The notes: a model not told the origin generated them from the sequence alone. Shown: positions 22,687-33,538, numbered from the stretch's first letter. The stretch: DNA of 64,000 nucleotides from Bactericera cockerelli (GCA_024516035.1 CM044964.1:14021597-14085596), one strand, 5' to 3'. Made by a program: numbers and translations.

Positions 22687-22953
22687 AGCCAGCGTCGATG
22701 GCATGTTGAATACACCGGTTCCCTTCAGAACACCGAAGTTAAGCGACATCCAGCGAGGTTAAGACTTGGATGGGTGACCATTCAAATTCTAATTCTCGTG
22801 ACGCTGGCTTTTCCCGGCCCCACTCAGGCTGGGTGAGGTCAATGTGAGTAGCAGGTTTGTGAGTTTCCTGCGAATGGAGGGTAAAACCCCCGTCGTGATA
22901 TGACCATGGCAGTTGAAAGCGACGTTAAAACCCCACTTTAAAAAAAAAATAAA
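22687..22953 (+). mobile_element. 5S rRNA-derived SINE (SINE3 type), copy 1
   Basis: The first about 120 bp align by eye to 5S rRNA: TGAATACACCGGTTC, CACCGAAGTTAAGCGACATC (the A-box/intermediate region), GGTTAAGACTTGGATGGGTG (the C-box region), closing with GACGCTGGC, which pairs with the starting GCCAGCGTC. The unrelated tail (CCCGGCCCCACTCAGGCTGG onward) ends in an A-rich run. Direct repeats AATAATGGTTCC (22675-22686) and AATATTGGTTCC (22954-22965) match 11 of 12 and mark target-primed insertion. It is a retroposon promoted internally by polymerase III, not a working 5S gene, because the 5S part is diverged and fused to a tail. Confidence 0.9.
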
Positions 22954-22965
22954 AATATTGGTTCC

Positions 22966-23298
22966 CGTCCCTGGTCTTCAATTTCACAGTCACAATCACA
23001 TGAAAAACATATGAAATACGATCGTGCTGCTGAAGATCTGAGGGCTTCTTTTGTGCCTCTAGTTGTGTCATGTGATGGTGCTGTAGGTAGAGAATATGAA
23101 AGTTTCATCAAGAAAACAGCAGAAATATTAAGCCACAAGTGGAACAGAACATATGGAAAAAAAATTGAATTGCTCAGAGTTAAAATAGAAATTTCAATTA
23201 TTAATGCTACTAGTATGAGGATCAGAGGAACTCGGAGAAGGATTCGTGGTGTTGGTTGTGAAGATGGGGCGGGAGTGTTTGATGTTGCCGAGATGTAA
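22966..23298 (+). pseudogene. C-terminal fragment of a non-LTR retrotransposon polyprotein
   Basis: An open frame of 110 codons runs in from the truncation point; the first Met is at 23011. It contains LRASFVPLVVSCDGAVGREY, then a KTAEILSHKW segment, and ends in the basic RIRGTRRRIRG followed by a Gly/Asp-rich GCEDGAG. I recall this pattern from the region after the reverse transcriptase domain in LINE-like proteins of several aquatic invertebrates; the family assignment is from memory. No reverse transcriptase catalytic motif or endonuclease is present, so the product would be inactive. Confidence 0.6.
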
Positions 23299-23378
23299 TT
23301 GTAAAGAGTATTTTTATGTAATAATCTCAATATATTGGTTTGAGTAGGGTCAAAAAAAAAAAAAAAAAAAAAAAAAAA
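22966..23378 (+). mobile_element. 5'-truncated LINE with poly(A) tail
   Basis: A coding fragment (22966-23298), a short 3' UTR of about 50 bp and a poly(A) run of about 27 bp (23352-23378). Loss of everything 5' of the last 110 codons is the usual outcome of abortive target-primed reverse transcription. It abuts the right target repeat of the 5S SINE, so the two insertions are neighbours or one landed at the other's edge. Confidence 0.75.
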
Positions 23379-24030
23379 TACTGAAAAGTCACTTTACTCG
23401 AGCATTCAAACAGGTCTTTTATATTTTATAGGATAGGATGTGTTAGTGTTTTAATTTAATCTAGTCCCGTTGAAAAGTGCCCCAACGATAGTCCCGTTCA
23501 ACGATATGCCCCAACAACCTGATTTATTTAAATGAATATATGTGTGAATGAATGAATGATCATACCAGTTATTGCTTGATTGTTATAATCTATAACTTCA
23601 AGTGTAGGTATTTGAATTTCAAAAAAAAGTACGGGAAAACATCTAGTCATTCTATAAAAAAAAATACAAAAAAATCCTAACTTTTCAATCCATCGACCTG
23701 ACTGAAGAATCTGAAGATATTCCAACGAAAAGGAAAGCAGGAATTCCATTCCATCAGCACAAGAGCTTGCTTCATGCTGACTGTCGAGACTTGAGTTATG
23801 CAGACTCAAGTGGCACTGAATTATGCAGCACTGCCAACGCACTCAACAGCACTCCAGAAAACCGTTGTCACATGCAGGCTTTCGTTAGCTATTCTTTTCC
23901 TCTTCCTTTTTTCTCTCCTTAAGAAAGAGTGAACAAGCAGAGCTCTACAGCTTCTGTGGATCTAGGGAATTATTTCCTTACTCGAAAGTAAGAGGGACTT
24001 CACATAGGTACTCCAACCAACCTGTCTAAG
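23379..24030. other. Intergenic DNA, nothing recognised
   Basis: A 104-codon minus-strand open frame at 23528-23842 is not low complexity but shows no recognisable domain. No repeat boundary was found. Confidence 0.35.
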
Positions 24031-24357
24031 AGTCGAATTATGAAACAGGATTAGATTTAATCTTAGTGGACACTATTCCTTAACACGCGTTACAGAGAGA
24101 ATTTCAACAGACTATAGCCTTTGTTAGTGGATTTAGTCTGCTGATATTAGTATAAACAGAAGAGTGAGAAGTTGGACTAGATGTATGTACAGTCACGAAT
24201 ATCAGAACATACTTGGACAGCTGTTTCGAGCTTATTTATTTTGCTCTCATCAGCAGGTATAGTTCTGAATGTCCATATCATCAACGAACCTCTCTATTTT
24301 AATCAGTATAAACAGAACAGGATTAGATAGAGTATTTAATTCTGTTTCATAGTTCGG
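24031..24357. mobile_element. Foldback MITE, family I, longer copy
   Basis: The left end GAATTATGAAACAGGATTAG and right end TAATTCTGTTTCATAGTTC are inverted relatives of each other and of the ends at 47399-47520 and 50391-50658. The interior is about 280 bp without an open frame. A target duplication was not clear. Confidence 0.6.
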
Positions 24358-24394
24358 TTCTATTGGAAAATTATGATAATGTACCTTCTTTTTA

Positions 24395-24560
24395 ATTAGA
24401 GTTTAACGTCGTTTTCAACTGCATGGTCATATCACGACGGGGATTTTACCCTCCATCCGTAGGAAATTCACAAACCAGCTACACAAATTCAGCTCGCCCA
24501 GCCTGAATGAGGTCGGGAAAAGCCTTGATGAGGGTTTGAACAATCGACAGTGAATGTTTG
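24395..24560 (-). mobile_element. 5S-SINE tail fragment
   Basis: On the plus strand TCATATCACGACGGGGATTTTACC and following bases match the tail of the 5S SINE in reverse. The 5S head is missing and the copy is clearly older than those at 22687 and 55544. Confidence 0.75.
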
Positions 24561-25094
24561 TACGAGTTTGGGTATGGGGTATGGGTAATGTTCAAAATTT
24601 TTTTTTTTAATATCTTTGGACTCTTTTTATTATGTAAGAATTCGTAGTATAACCTCAGGTGAAAAGGACCTCCTAAAATGAAATATAAATAAGCTACCTT
24701 TCTACTTTTGGAATTAAAAAAGTAAAAATCTTTATAAAAAGAACAAGAAATTTATTTTATAACATTTCTACTCAAATAATATTTCGAATTCTCAGAGCTT
24801 TACTACCTAGAAAATTTAAATTCGGAAAATGAAAACCTTCGCGTGATTTGTAGGGAGGGATTTATTTAAATACTTCCCGTGGCTAAGGTATAAAAATAAC
24901 TATGGGAGTTCATTACACTTACAAACTTTTACGATAAACATATTTTCATGCTATTTTTGTTGCTTTTTATGGTCCATAAATACCTATACAGAGACTATCA
25001 AAAATGGAATGAACAAATACTTCATCAAAAGTATCAACGTGAAAACATTAGTATCTGTGAAACATAAAGCTGAAAATTAGTATGAGGGTTCCAC

Positions 25095-25200
25095 TAGAGT
25101 TCCTGGATTTTAACCTCAACCAGCCTGGGCTAGGTAGAACTCGAACCTGAAAGTCACCTATCAAATCTACACCTCGCTGGACGTTGCAGGTTCACTTCTA
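25095..25200 (-). mobile_element. Decayed 5S-SINE fragment
   Basis: The minus strand preserves the tail/5S junction: AACCTCAACCAGCCTGGGCT and ACACCTCGCTGGACGTTGCA on the plus strand correspond to the tail and to the 5S-like GCGACATCCAGCGAGGT. Confidence 0.55.
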
Positions 25201-25950
25201 ACTTCACTGATATAGAACTGGTGTATTTTATTGATGGAGAATATGATAGTAAATTTTCTCTCTCTTGCAATTTCAAATTGAAAAATAAGGAGTGTTTTTT
25301 TTTTCTTCGTCTTGCAAATTTCAAATAGAAAAATGAATAAACATACAATATTGTAAATAGCTCTGTACTCATATAAAATATGGATCTACATGAGAATTAA
25401 AGAAGCAAAAAATTGTTATTTTTATAAATAAAAAATAAATAAATAAAAAACTCAAGTACACTTATCATTTCTATGTGGATAAATTTCTAAAGAGAGGATA
25501 TTCCGTGTATGTAAGTAGGTATGTACAACTGTACACTGTACATAATACGTTCGTTACTTCCGATCTTAACTGAATATATTCTCCTGGTTTAAAATAATAA
25601 TAATAATTCCATGTCCTTGAGTAAGGCACAATAGAATTATAATGGACCGTGGACACCAAATGTATTGTCTCCTGTCAAATGGTTAACGGTTTTATTTAGT
25701 TAAAAAATCGGTAAAAATATAATAGTATGATTATCGAATAATTCCGAACAACTAAAACTCCGGTCACTAGAAAATCATTCCAGCAATCCAGCTACTCACA
25801 CTAATCTCAGCCAGCCTAGATTGGGCCGCAAAACCCCATCCAATATTTTGTTCTTAACTTTATTAGTAGCAGAATTATTGTTAGTGAATTCTGCCCACAC
25901 CGAGAATCAAACCACAAGCCGTAGTCACCGCTGCGCCACAGAACTTGTCT

Positions 25951-26030
25951 CGGGAGGAAGTTATCTGTCCATATTAGTAGAGTATTTATTCGGGAGGAAG
26001 TTATCTGTCCATATTAGTCGAGTGTTTATT
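25951..26030 (+). repeat. 40-bp tandem duplication
   Basis: CGGGAGGAAGTTATCTGTCC begins two adjacent 40-bp units (25951-25990, 25991-26030) differing at about two positions. Confidence 0.95.
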
Positions 26031-26227
26031 ATAGGTATGTATGTATTTTTCAAAACGTTACAGAATTACAAGACACTCTCAGGTACTCGATTTCCGGGTC
26101 GGAAATGAGTTTTATTCTATTCTCTAGAGATGAAGTGCAGCTAAAACATTCATAATAAACTACTCTTGTATGCACTGCTCTTAGAGAAACACGTGTCCCT
26201 TATTATTATTATTATTTCCTCAAACAA

Positions 26228-26360
26228 AATGACCTGAGTAGCTGGATTGATAAAACAGCGGACTCGTAACCTGGAGGTCCGTGGTTCGAGACCCAACCAA
26301 GTATGGCTTAATAAGACGAATTGGAGTAATTATGACATCATGATTGTTATAACCATAAAT
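26228..26360 (+). mobile_element. tRNA-SINE family D copy
   Basis: GACCTGAGTAGCTGGATTGA, GGACTCGTAACCTGGAGGTC and the B box GGTTCGAGACC are well preserved. The body continues to a degraded ATGACATCATGATTGTTATA. It lies directly upstream of a family B fragment. Confidence 0.8.
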
Positions 26361-26372
26361 ATCTGCAATTTT

Positions 26373-26522
26373 CTGGTAATCCAGGTAGCGTAGGGATCCG
26401 TTGGTTCGAATCCCACCCGGTGTATGAATTTTTCCTTATTAATTTGAGTAGGTGGTAGAAAATGCTTTAAGCATTAACCTCGCCTGGTGGTTACCTTCCA
26501 CTAAAGAGTGTTATTATTATTA
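26373..26522 (+). mobile_element. tRNA-SINE family B, internal deletion
   Basis: Lacks the 5' part of the head and about 33 bp of the body (TTTGAGT joins directly to AGGTGGTAGAAAATG). B box GGTTCGAATCC and (TTA)n tail are intact. Confidence 0.85.
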
Positions 26523-26644
26523 TCTCTATCTCTATCTTCCTCTCTCTCTCATCATCCATTTCTTCATTTATCTCTTCTTCTACGAATGTTACCTATAGTT
26601 CAGTCATGCATGTAGATTGTAGAAGATTGAGTTTGTGAAAACAT

Positions 26645-26739
26645 GATAATAGACTCTGAGGGCTAGGTGGTAGAAAATGCTTTGAGCATTAACTTCGCCT
26701 GGTGGTTACGTTCCACTAAAGAGTGTTATTATTATTATT
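26645..26739 (+). mobile_element. Family B SINE 3' end
   Basis: A 5'-truncated copy from the AGACTCTGAGGGCTAGGTGG box to the (TTA)n tail, 120 bp downstream of the previous B copy. Confidence 0.85.
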
Positions 26740-26892
26740 CTGCAATCTTTTTTAAACGAAATACTCATTGCTTACTGATTTCAGATTTATGAGTTTATTT
26801 TACCTAAAATTAGAGTGCTTTACATGATTTTAATTATTTGATTAATCGTAAATCGTAAAAAAGGTTTTATTCCCTTAATTCTGATGATTCAG

Positions 26893-26950
26893 GCTCGAAC
26901 CAACTACCTCCAGATTATGAACTGTTGTCTTATCAATCCAGCTGATGAGG
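26893..26950 (-). mobile_element. tRNA-SINE family D head fragment
   Basis: Minus strand: CACCTACCTCATCAGCTGGA, then the anticodon region and GGTTCGAGCC. The body is missing. Confidence 0.6.
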
Positions 26951-27059
26951 TAGGTGAGTATAACATAGGATGTCAAAATTAATAGCTTTTCGGAGATACG
27001 TATCTTTCTACTTTTGTTACAAATGTTCTATTTAAAATACTTTTCTATGCACGTGTTTA

Positions 27060-27264
27060 GTGTGGGAAAAAAAGACAAAAGTGAGATATGAAAAAATGTA
27101 GAGTGAGATTTTAAGGGAAGGGGAGATAAAAATAAGTAAATAAAGAGAAATAACAAGAGATGGAGAAGGAAAGAAAACGAGATGGAAGAGAAAGAAGGAG
27201 AGAAAGAGGGAGAGACAGAAAGAGAGAGACGGAGTGAGAAACAGAAAGAAAGAGAGAGACAGAA

Positions 27265-27295
<31 letters not shown>

Positions 27296-27410
27296 AAGGG
27301 AGAGAGAGAGAAACAGAAATAAAGAGAGAGAGAAAGAAAGTGAGAGAGAAATAGAGAGAGAGAGAAACAGAGAGAGATAGAGAGAATAAACAAGATTCCT
27401 AAAATGACAT
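27060..27410 (+). repeat. GA-rich block
   Basis: Purine-rich AGAGAGAAAG-type repeats. Open frames of 134 codons on the minus strand are Ser/Leu/Phe artefacts. Confidence 0.85.
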
Positions 27411-27489
27411 GGCTGAGAAGACAGCATGTCACTCAAAATTATTTTTCCTCTTGTTGATAGAAATTGCCTGCATCAGACATTTCTACTCG

Positions 27490-27798
27490 AAAGAATGGGA
27501 AGGGAGAGAGAATATGGTAGGAGAGTGGATAAATTAGGAAGAAGAGAAGCATAGAGTAAGGAGAGAAAGAAACTCAGGACATATGAGAAAATAAAATATG
27601 TATAGAGGAATAGATAGGAGGAATAGAAATTCAGAACAAGGGGAAGATAGGTAATGAGGGGAGAAAGAGAAGAAAGGAACAGTGAAAAAGGGACAGTGAA
27701 AAAGAAAGAGAGGAGAGGAGAACACAAAAGGGGAGAGATAGAGAGAGAAACAGAGAGAGAGATATATAGACAGAGAGAGAGATGTGAGGAGGAGAGAA

Positions 27799-27835
<37 letters not shown>

Positions 27836-27970
27836 CCAGACTGAGGCAGAGAGAGAGATTGAGGCAGAGAGGTAAGGAGGAGAGAAAGAGAGAGACAAGA
27901 AGATAAGAAAAAGAAGAGGAGACAGAGAAAGAGACAGAGAGAGGTAAGGAGGAGAGAAGAAGAGAGAAGG
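27490..27970 (+). repeat. GA-rich block
   Basis: Second purine-rich block, separated from the previous one by about 80 bp, with a pure (GA)n run near 27800-27832 and a repeated GAGGTAAGGAGGAGAGAA motif near 27868 and 27940. Confidence 0.85.
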
Positions 27971-28320
27971 TTTAAGGGATGCTGACGTAAGCCAAACTTC
28001 AAGACAGGAAAGAAGCTCTGCCTCCTTAAACAACATGCGACATTCTGGATTAGGGACCTTTTAAGTCTATGTTCTGATATCTACTTATACAACATCACAA
28101 TTTCTACATCTGCTAGTTTTGGCTGATTTGAATCTAGGAATTATTTGAGCATTGCGATAATGCATGAAGATTGATACTAGACAAGCTTTAATTTGAACTG
28201 GTCTTGAGTCTAATGCTGTTAGTTTTACCAGTAAAATCAAGAATGCCTTGAAGTAAATTTTAACTAGAAATTTTTAGTAAAAAAAACATACTGTCAAGAA
28301 ATTTCGATTTTTTTCATATT

Positions 28321-28520
28321 AGACTATAAAATAAGGTTGAAAATTGGGTCGGGTGGAAGAGATTGCCACAGGCAATAACCCACCCTTTAGGTAGGACATT
28401 AGCTTCAATCGTTTTTTGTTCTTCTTTCTTTGTTCAATCTATTTATTTTACAATTTCATTGTATTTTACAGTATATATTTTTGTCTTGCCTAATAAAGCA
28501 TACTATAATAATAAAAATTA
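28321..28520 (+). mobile_element. Family H 3' end, copy 2
   Basis: GGGTGGAAGAGATTGCC and GGCAATAACCCACCCT are followed by T-rich sequence, a polyadenylation-like AATAAA near 28492 and the tail ATAATAATAAAA. This is the best-preserved copy of the family in the window. Confidence 0.6.
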
Positions 28521-29035
28521 AAGTAGGTCAGTTTTTCCGTGTCCATTGAATATGCTTTAGAAGAATGTCAACGTGAAAAAAGACTTTAGAAAAAAACTTC
28601 CGCTCCTTTCGCCTGAAAGGGTTTCAGCAAGTCGGGACATCAGAGACAGACGGTGTGTTTTATGGCCGACAGTTGCGATGACACGGAGATATAAATCACT
28701 TGTCTCGTCACTGACCACATGTAGGTCAAGAGACACTCATGTAAAGGTCAAGAGATGTGGCCTTTGAGTAAATGGAAAAGATGTGGTCTTATTTGAAGAG
28801 AAAGGCAAGGTCCCGTTCCTGTGGCTTTGACGAACATTGGAAGTAAGTAGAAGAAGGTTGGTGGACAGAAGTTTGTTGAGGATGTGGTTTTGAAAGAGGA
28901 ATGTCCTTTTGGAAATTTCACATCACGATCGCACGTGTTTGTGTGATTTCCTTTATATGAAGTTCAGATGTAAGAAAGAACATGACAGAAAGAGAGAGAA
29001 GGAAAGAGAGATGAAATTACAATAAAAATACGATG

Positions 29036-29135
29036 CATTGGTAGTCAAGAGTTAAAGCCATTGGGAGTCGAGATGCGTAGCATCCGTTCGTTCGAACCAC
29101 CCAATTCGAAAAATTAGTTTGTGACATATAATAAA
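29036..29135 (+). mobile_element. Decayed family B SINE
   Basis: ATTGGTAGTCAAGAGTTAA and CGTTCGTTCGAACCACCCA retain the A- and B-box regions; the body has only AGTTTGTGACATATAATAA. Confidence 0.55.
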
Positions 29136-29164
29136 CTCAAGAGTACTGTAATTTTTTATTAAAG

Positions 29165-29380
29165 GAATTTCACAGCTTTTTGTTCGTACCTGAACAGAGC
29201 TACTGAACTGGTCGTTTAGCCTGCTCATCCCTATATGCTCCTCTGATGGGGGAAGTGAAAATTTCCATTAGTGCTGGTCACCGCCGAAGGTACCTACAAA
29301 CACGAACAAATTTGAATACAAATTTGTCGCGCGGTTCAAACCGGACTCGCTGAGCGGTGCTTAACACTGAGCTATCGTGG
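29165..29380 (-). mobile_element. tRNA-SINE family E, diverged
   Basis: Minus strand begins CCACGATAGCTCAGTGTTAAG (A box) with a disrupted B box. The body CATCAGAGGAGCATATAGGG and GAAATTCC end match the families at 46833 and 62310. Confidence 0.6.
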
Positions 29381-29385
29381 TTAAG

Positions 29386-29455
29386 CATTTTAATGCTTTA
29401 GGCAATAACCTCGTCCTGCCTGGTGGTACCTTCCACTATAGAGTAACACTCTTTT
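29386..29455 (+). mobile_element. Family B SINE 3' fragment
   Basis: TTTAATGCTTTAGGCAATAA through CTGGTGGTACCTTCCACTA, the end of the B body. Confidence 0.6.
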
Positions 29456-29487
29456 AGTGGACAGAAGATTATTGAGGATGTGGTTAA

Positions 29488-29692
29488 CGTCACAAGTGGT
29501 TAACGCTCTAGTTGGTAACCCAGGTAGCGTAGGGATCCGTTGGTTTGAATCCCACCCAGTGCATGAAGTTTTCCTCATTAATTTGAATTTGTGACCACAT
29601 AATAAGACTTTGAGGGTTAGATGGTAGAAAATGCTTTGAGCATTCAACTCGCCTGATGGTTACCTTCCACTAAAGAGTGTTATTATTATTAT
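29488..29692 (+). mobile_element. tRNA-SINE family B, near full length
   Basis: A box CAAGTGGTTAACGC, then CCAGGTAGCGTAGGGATCCG, B box GGTTTGAATCC, body and (TTA)n tail in order. Third B-derived piece in 700 bp. Confidence 0.85.
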
Positions 29693-30420
29693 AAACAGTA
29701 CGAATCACAAAAACGCTAGTAAAAATAATCATACTATGGAATGGCTCACAAGAAAAATGTCAAGCATTCAAAGCCCATTAAAATTTAAATCCTTTAATCG
29801 TTCTGTAAAATTCTTGCTTTAACGCTCTCTAGCTCTTCATTAAATCCCTGTTTTTATTACGTCTTGAAGTAGTTAATTTTATCTCAGCACAGTTCTTATC
29901 TATCTCTATCTTCTTCTATGTATGTATTATATACATAGACGTAGAAGGCCGAGCACTCCCAACGCTTATCTACAACAGGGAGAAAACGTACTTTCTGTGT
30001 TCACGATGATTGTGTCATGGTGGGGGAAGGATTGATGGGGTAGGTATAACCCCTGTGGACGCCCAGAAACAATTTCTTAACTCCTTCCGTGTCCTGGTGT
30101 AGTGTTGTTTTTGTATACATATAAATTTTACTTGTGAAATTATTTCTTGAAATTCGGAATAAAATCAGGAGATTTCTATTTTCATGTTGCATATTTAAAA
30201 ATAATTCAATAAAAAACATTTCCATATCTATTTTTAAACTCTTTTTTTTTATTTCCGTGTGTTTAAAAAAAATTAAAAAAAAAATTAGATGGTATTTTTT
30301 TTTACTATAATGTAGGTAAATAATTTAATTAATTACATCACCAGTGAAACGCAATTTTTGGTATCTATTATCTACACATTTTCGATCAAATAATTTGTGA
30401 GCAACCTCAGGGTGTTTAAC
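29693..30420. other. AT-rich intergenic DNA, nothing recognised
   Basis: Small inverted repeat CTATGTA/TACATAG near 29916-29940. No gene or repeat family is recognised. Confidence 0.4.
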
Positions 30421-30592
30421 AGCTCTCTATCTATCTATCTCTCTCTACTCTTTCATTCTCAATCATTCTCTCTATTTCCCTTCCTCTTTTTCTCTCTCCC
30501 TCTACACTTTCTATAAAAGTTATAACAGATGTGTTAATCACTTTCGATTTTTTGCAGAAGTTGGGACTCGAACCAACGTCCTCCACTCCCTC

Positions 30593-30649
<57 letters not shown>

Positions 30650-30753
30650 TACTCATCCTTCAAACCTTTTCTATCTCTGCACTCTCTTTCTTTCATACAC
30701 CTACACGCTCATGCCTTGGTCTCTCTCTCTCTCTCCCCCCACTCATCCCTTGT

Positions 30754-30789
<36 letters not shown>

Positions 30790-31400
30790 TTCCCACTCAT
30801 CCCTTGTATCTCTCTCTCTCTCCCACTCATCCCTAGTATCTCTTCCTCTCTCTCACTCCCACTCATCCCTAGAATCTCTCCCTCGCGCCCAAGATTTATG
30901 GCTACTATTTTTCATACACTTCGGATCGGTTTCTTGTTCCAAACATAATATTTCTCTCCATCTCCTTCTCCACCTTACACCTCCTCTTTTTCGTCACTCT
31001 CCTCCACCTTACTCTTCTTCTTCTTCTCCTCCTCCTTACGCTTCTTCTTCTTTTTATTTGTTTTGCTAATAATTCTTCTTCTCTTCCTTCTTCTTACTCT
31101 CCTAATTCATATACGAGGAGAAGGAGGAGAAAGAGAAAAAGAAAGAGGTTTTTCTCCTTCTCCTCATATTCATCCTTCTCCTCTTTCTCTTCATATTTGC
31201 TGTCTTTCTCCTGATTTTCTTTTTTTTTATTCTACACCTTACTCTTCTTCTTCTCGTCCTCTTTTGCCTCCTCTTCTATTCTCTCCTTCTCCTGTTCTTT
31301 TCGCTCCTTCTCTTCTCTCTTCTCCTCATCCACTTTACACTTCTACTTTTTCTTTTTCTCTTCTCTGTTTTTCTTTTTCTTTGCTTTGCTAATAATTCTT
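30420..31400 (+). repeat. CT-rich block with (CT)n
   Basis: (CT)n at about 30596-30640, a CTCCCACTCATCCCT motif recurring at about 50-bp spacing from 30738 to 30870, then CTTCTTCTCCTC-type repeats. A short purine island with TTCTCCTTCTCC complement at 31115-31150 interrupts it. Confidence 0.85.
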
Positions 31401-31656
31401 ATTTTATTTCTCTCGCCTCGTATATCCTGCTTTGTGTGTTTCATTTATCACAATGTAGATAATATTTTCCTATTATTTTCCAACACTCGGTTTTCTCCTT
31501 TTTTCATAGCTTTTTGTGTTCATATATGAGAAGGAAAGTGGTAAGAGGAGTTCTCTATACCAGTTATTATGTAATTGTAAGGGACATGCAATTCAAATAG
31601 AGCGTAATAGAATCATTAGACTTTTACATAATAAAATATCTTATATCTTATTCCGT

Positions 31657-31705
31657 CCATAATTCCACCACTGGTCATTGCTCACATCAAAACCGGCTGT
31701 CTCTT
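31657..31705 (-). mobile_element. Family C SINE fragment
   Basis: TCCATAATTCCACCACTGGTC on the plus strand is the reverse of the C body GACCAGTGGCGGAATTATAG seen at 61625. Confidence 0.6.
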
Positions 31706-31918
31706 TTTACTTTTTTTATTATTTAACCCTAGCACTCCCAAGGGGGGGGCACAAAGTACCCACACCTAGAAAAAATGCTCGTAACTTTGATAATACAATA
31801 CCAATTTGGCTGAAATTTCATGTAATTGTCAGAAATATTGTTTTTCATATTCTAGTGTAGTTTTTTTTCAAACGACAACGTGATTTTTTTCAATGTTTGT
31901 CAGAATTGTCCGACCAAA

Positions 31919-32028
31919 TCGCTCCGGCCGGGAGTCGAACCCGCAATTCCGCTCCGGCCGGGATTCGAACCCGCAACCTACGAGTCAGTAGTCAAGCATG
32001 CTAACCACTAGACCACGGAGGTCGGCTC
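31919..32028 (-). mobile_element. tRNA-like SINE inside the 607-bp MITE
   Basis: Minus strand: GCCGACCTCCGTGGTCTAGT head with GGTTAGCATG and a B box GGTTCGAATCCC. The B-box end is partly duplicated: CGCTCCGGCCGGGAGTCGAA and CGCTCCGGCCGGGATTCGAA are adjacent 30-bp units. It is nested, hence younger than the MITE or carried by it. Confidence 0.7.
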
Positions 32029-32068
32029 AAACAATTTACTTACTACAGAGAAATTTACTCAAAGTTTA

Positions 32069-32195
32069 GAAATAAGTAAATAAGAAGTGTAAAAACCTGA
32101 TTTCATTTGTTCAGAATTGATAAATTAGGAAAAGCCGTTAAATTGGCCTCAAATTAAGAAATTAGTAAAAGAGAAGTGTAAAAACCTGATTTTAT
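32069..32195 (+). repeat. 89-bp imperfect direct repeat in MITE
   Basis: AGAAATAAGTAAATAAGAAG at 32069 recurs as AGAAATTAGTAAAAGAGAAG at 32158, each followed by TGTAAAAACCTGATTT. Confidence 0.8.
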
Positions 32196-32337
32196 TTTTT
32201 CATTATTCATAAATAAAGAGAAACAATTGAAACTTTTAAATAAATCAAGATTTTTCTTTATTTTTCTATGTGGGTACTTTGTGCCCCCCCCTTGGGAGTA
32301 TCTGTTACCTAACAAAGCTTGGGAGTGCTAGGGTTAA

Positions 32338-33535
32338 TAAGGAAAGGATTGTATTTCTATATTAGGGCGTTCTTTACACCACGGCCGAGGTGTTTGATGA
32401 CGCAGTCTCGGGTTCATTTCCAGTGAATTTTTTTCAGAAATTTCCGCGACACTTTTGCGGACAGTATTGTTTAGAGTTTACTGATACATTTGAGGACAAA
32501 TGAGTAGTTAATTCAATTCGGGTGGTGGTTGTCATACGATAAAAAATAACTATTAGTGGTATTATAGAATCTTATTCGACTACAAAATTTTAAAGTGCGA
32601 TTCCCATTATAAAAAAAAACGTTTCCTTAAAACAACGATTGCTGATAAAAAATCGGTTTTTAAATCAGCATCAGACATCTTGGCTTTGTCTCTTGTGTAA
32701 TTATATTACTTCATAATTAATTTCAGACATACATTAAAAATAGAAAACTCACCTATTTTTGAGACCAATAGAAAGGTTCAAATAGCTGTGGGGTCAATCT
32801 GAAACAAATGAAAATTACTGAAATTATTAAAAATTGTTTAAGAAGTAAAAAAAGAAAAATTGAAATCGGACCAAAAACATATTTTTCTTTTACAAAAACG
32901 AACACAATACTTCCGATTTCTAATATGAGAAATTTCTTTTGTTTTTTGTTGTTGTAAAAGTAAAAAGTTATATGCATCTCATTATAGTGACATCATTCAT
33001 GAGACATCATTATAATGATAAAAAACAATTTTTCCTCACGAGATACGAGTGAAGTTATGGCATTAGCACCGCCCTTGATCAAGTTTTGCTATAATAATTT
33101 CAATTTCTATGTAAATATTCTATGTACTTTATTGTAAATAAAACTTGATCTAATATGTTTGATGGATAATAATAACCCTGGAAATTCAAAGTTAAGAATG
33201 GAAAAAAATTTACCCAGCCATGATACTCCCAATAATAATTATAAATTATGGAGATCTCTAATACTGTTAAAACTTGCCGAAGTATGATCTAGAGTATCTA
33301 GACATTCCAGACAATCATATTTAAAATAATAATCATTACCTCCTGTACCTCACCATACATCTACTGAAGTTTTGGTCCATAGTCAAGGCATGTCCATATA
33401 ATTTTACTCTTTTTCTCCCAAATTATTCCTGGAATAATACTAGGCTAGTGTTAATGTACAATAACAAAGCTCAACTTGCGGGGTTTCTTGCTAAACTCTT
33501 GACCATGATCAAATTTCAGTATACGACCAGACTGA
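32338..33535. other. AT-rich intergenic DNA
   Basis: A short dispersed piece at 32361-32420 (GGGCGTTCTTTACAC then GGCCGAGGTGTT) also occurs at 17488-17535. Otherwise no gene or boundary is recognised. Confidence 0.45.
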
Positions 33536-33538
33536 TCC

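Larger units (their letters stand above)
31727..32333. mobile_element. TTAA-flanked MITE, 607 bp (piggyBac type)
   Basis: Perfect 15-bp inverted ends (CCCTAGCACTCCCAA and complement) flanked by TTAA at 31723-31726 and 32334-32337. A second inverted pair of 31 bp lies just inside (31733-31763 and 32269-32299, with an eight-G run followed by CACAAAGTACCCACA), displaced by extra sequence on the right. No transposase. It is unrelated by sequence to the MITE at 22181, so two TTAA-targeting families are present. Confidence 0.88.

Noticed and set aside
22687..22810. Functional 5S rRNA gene
   Set aside because: The 5S part is diverged and joined to a tail with an A-rich end and target duplications, as a retroposon would be.
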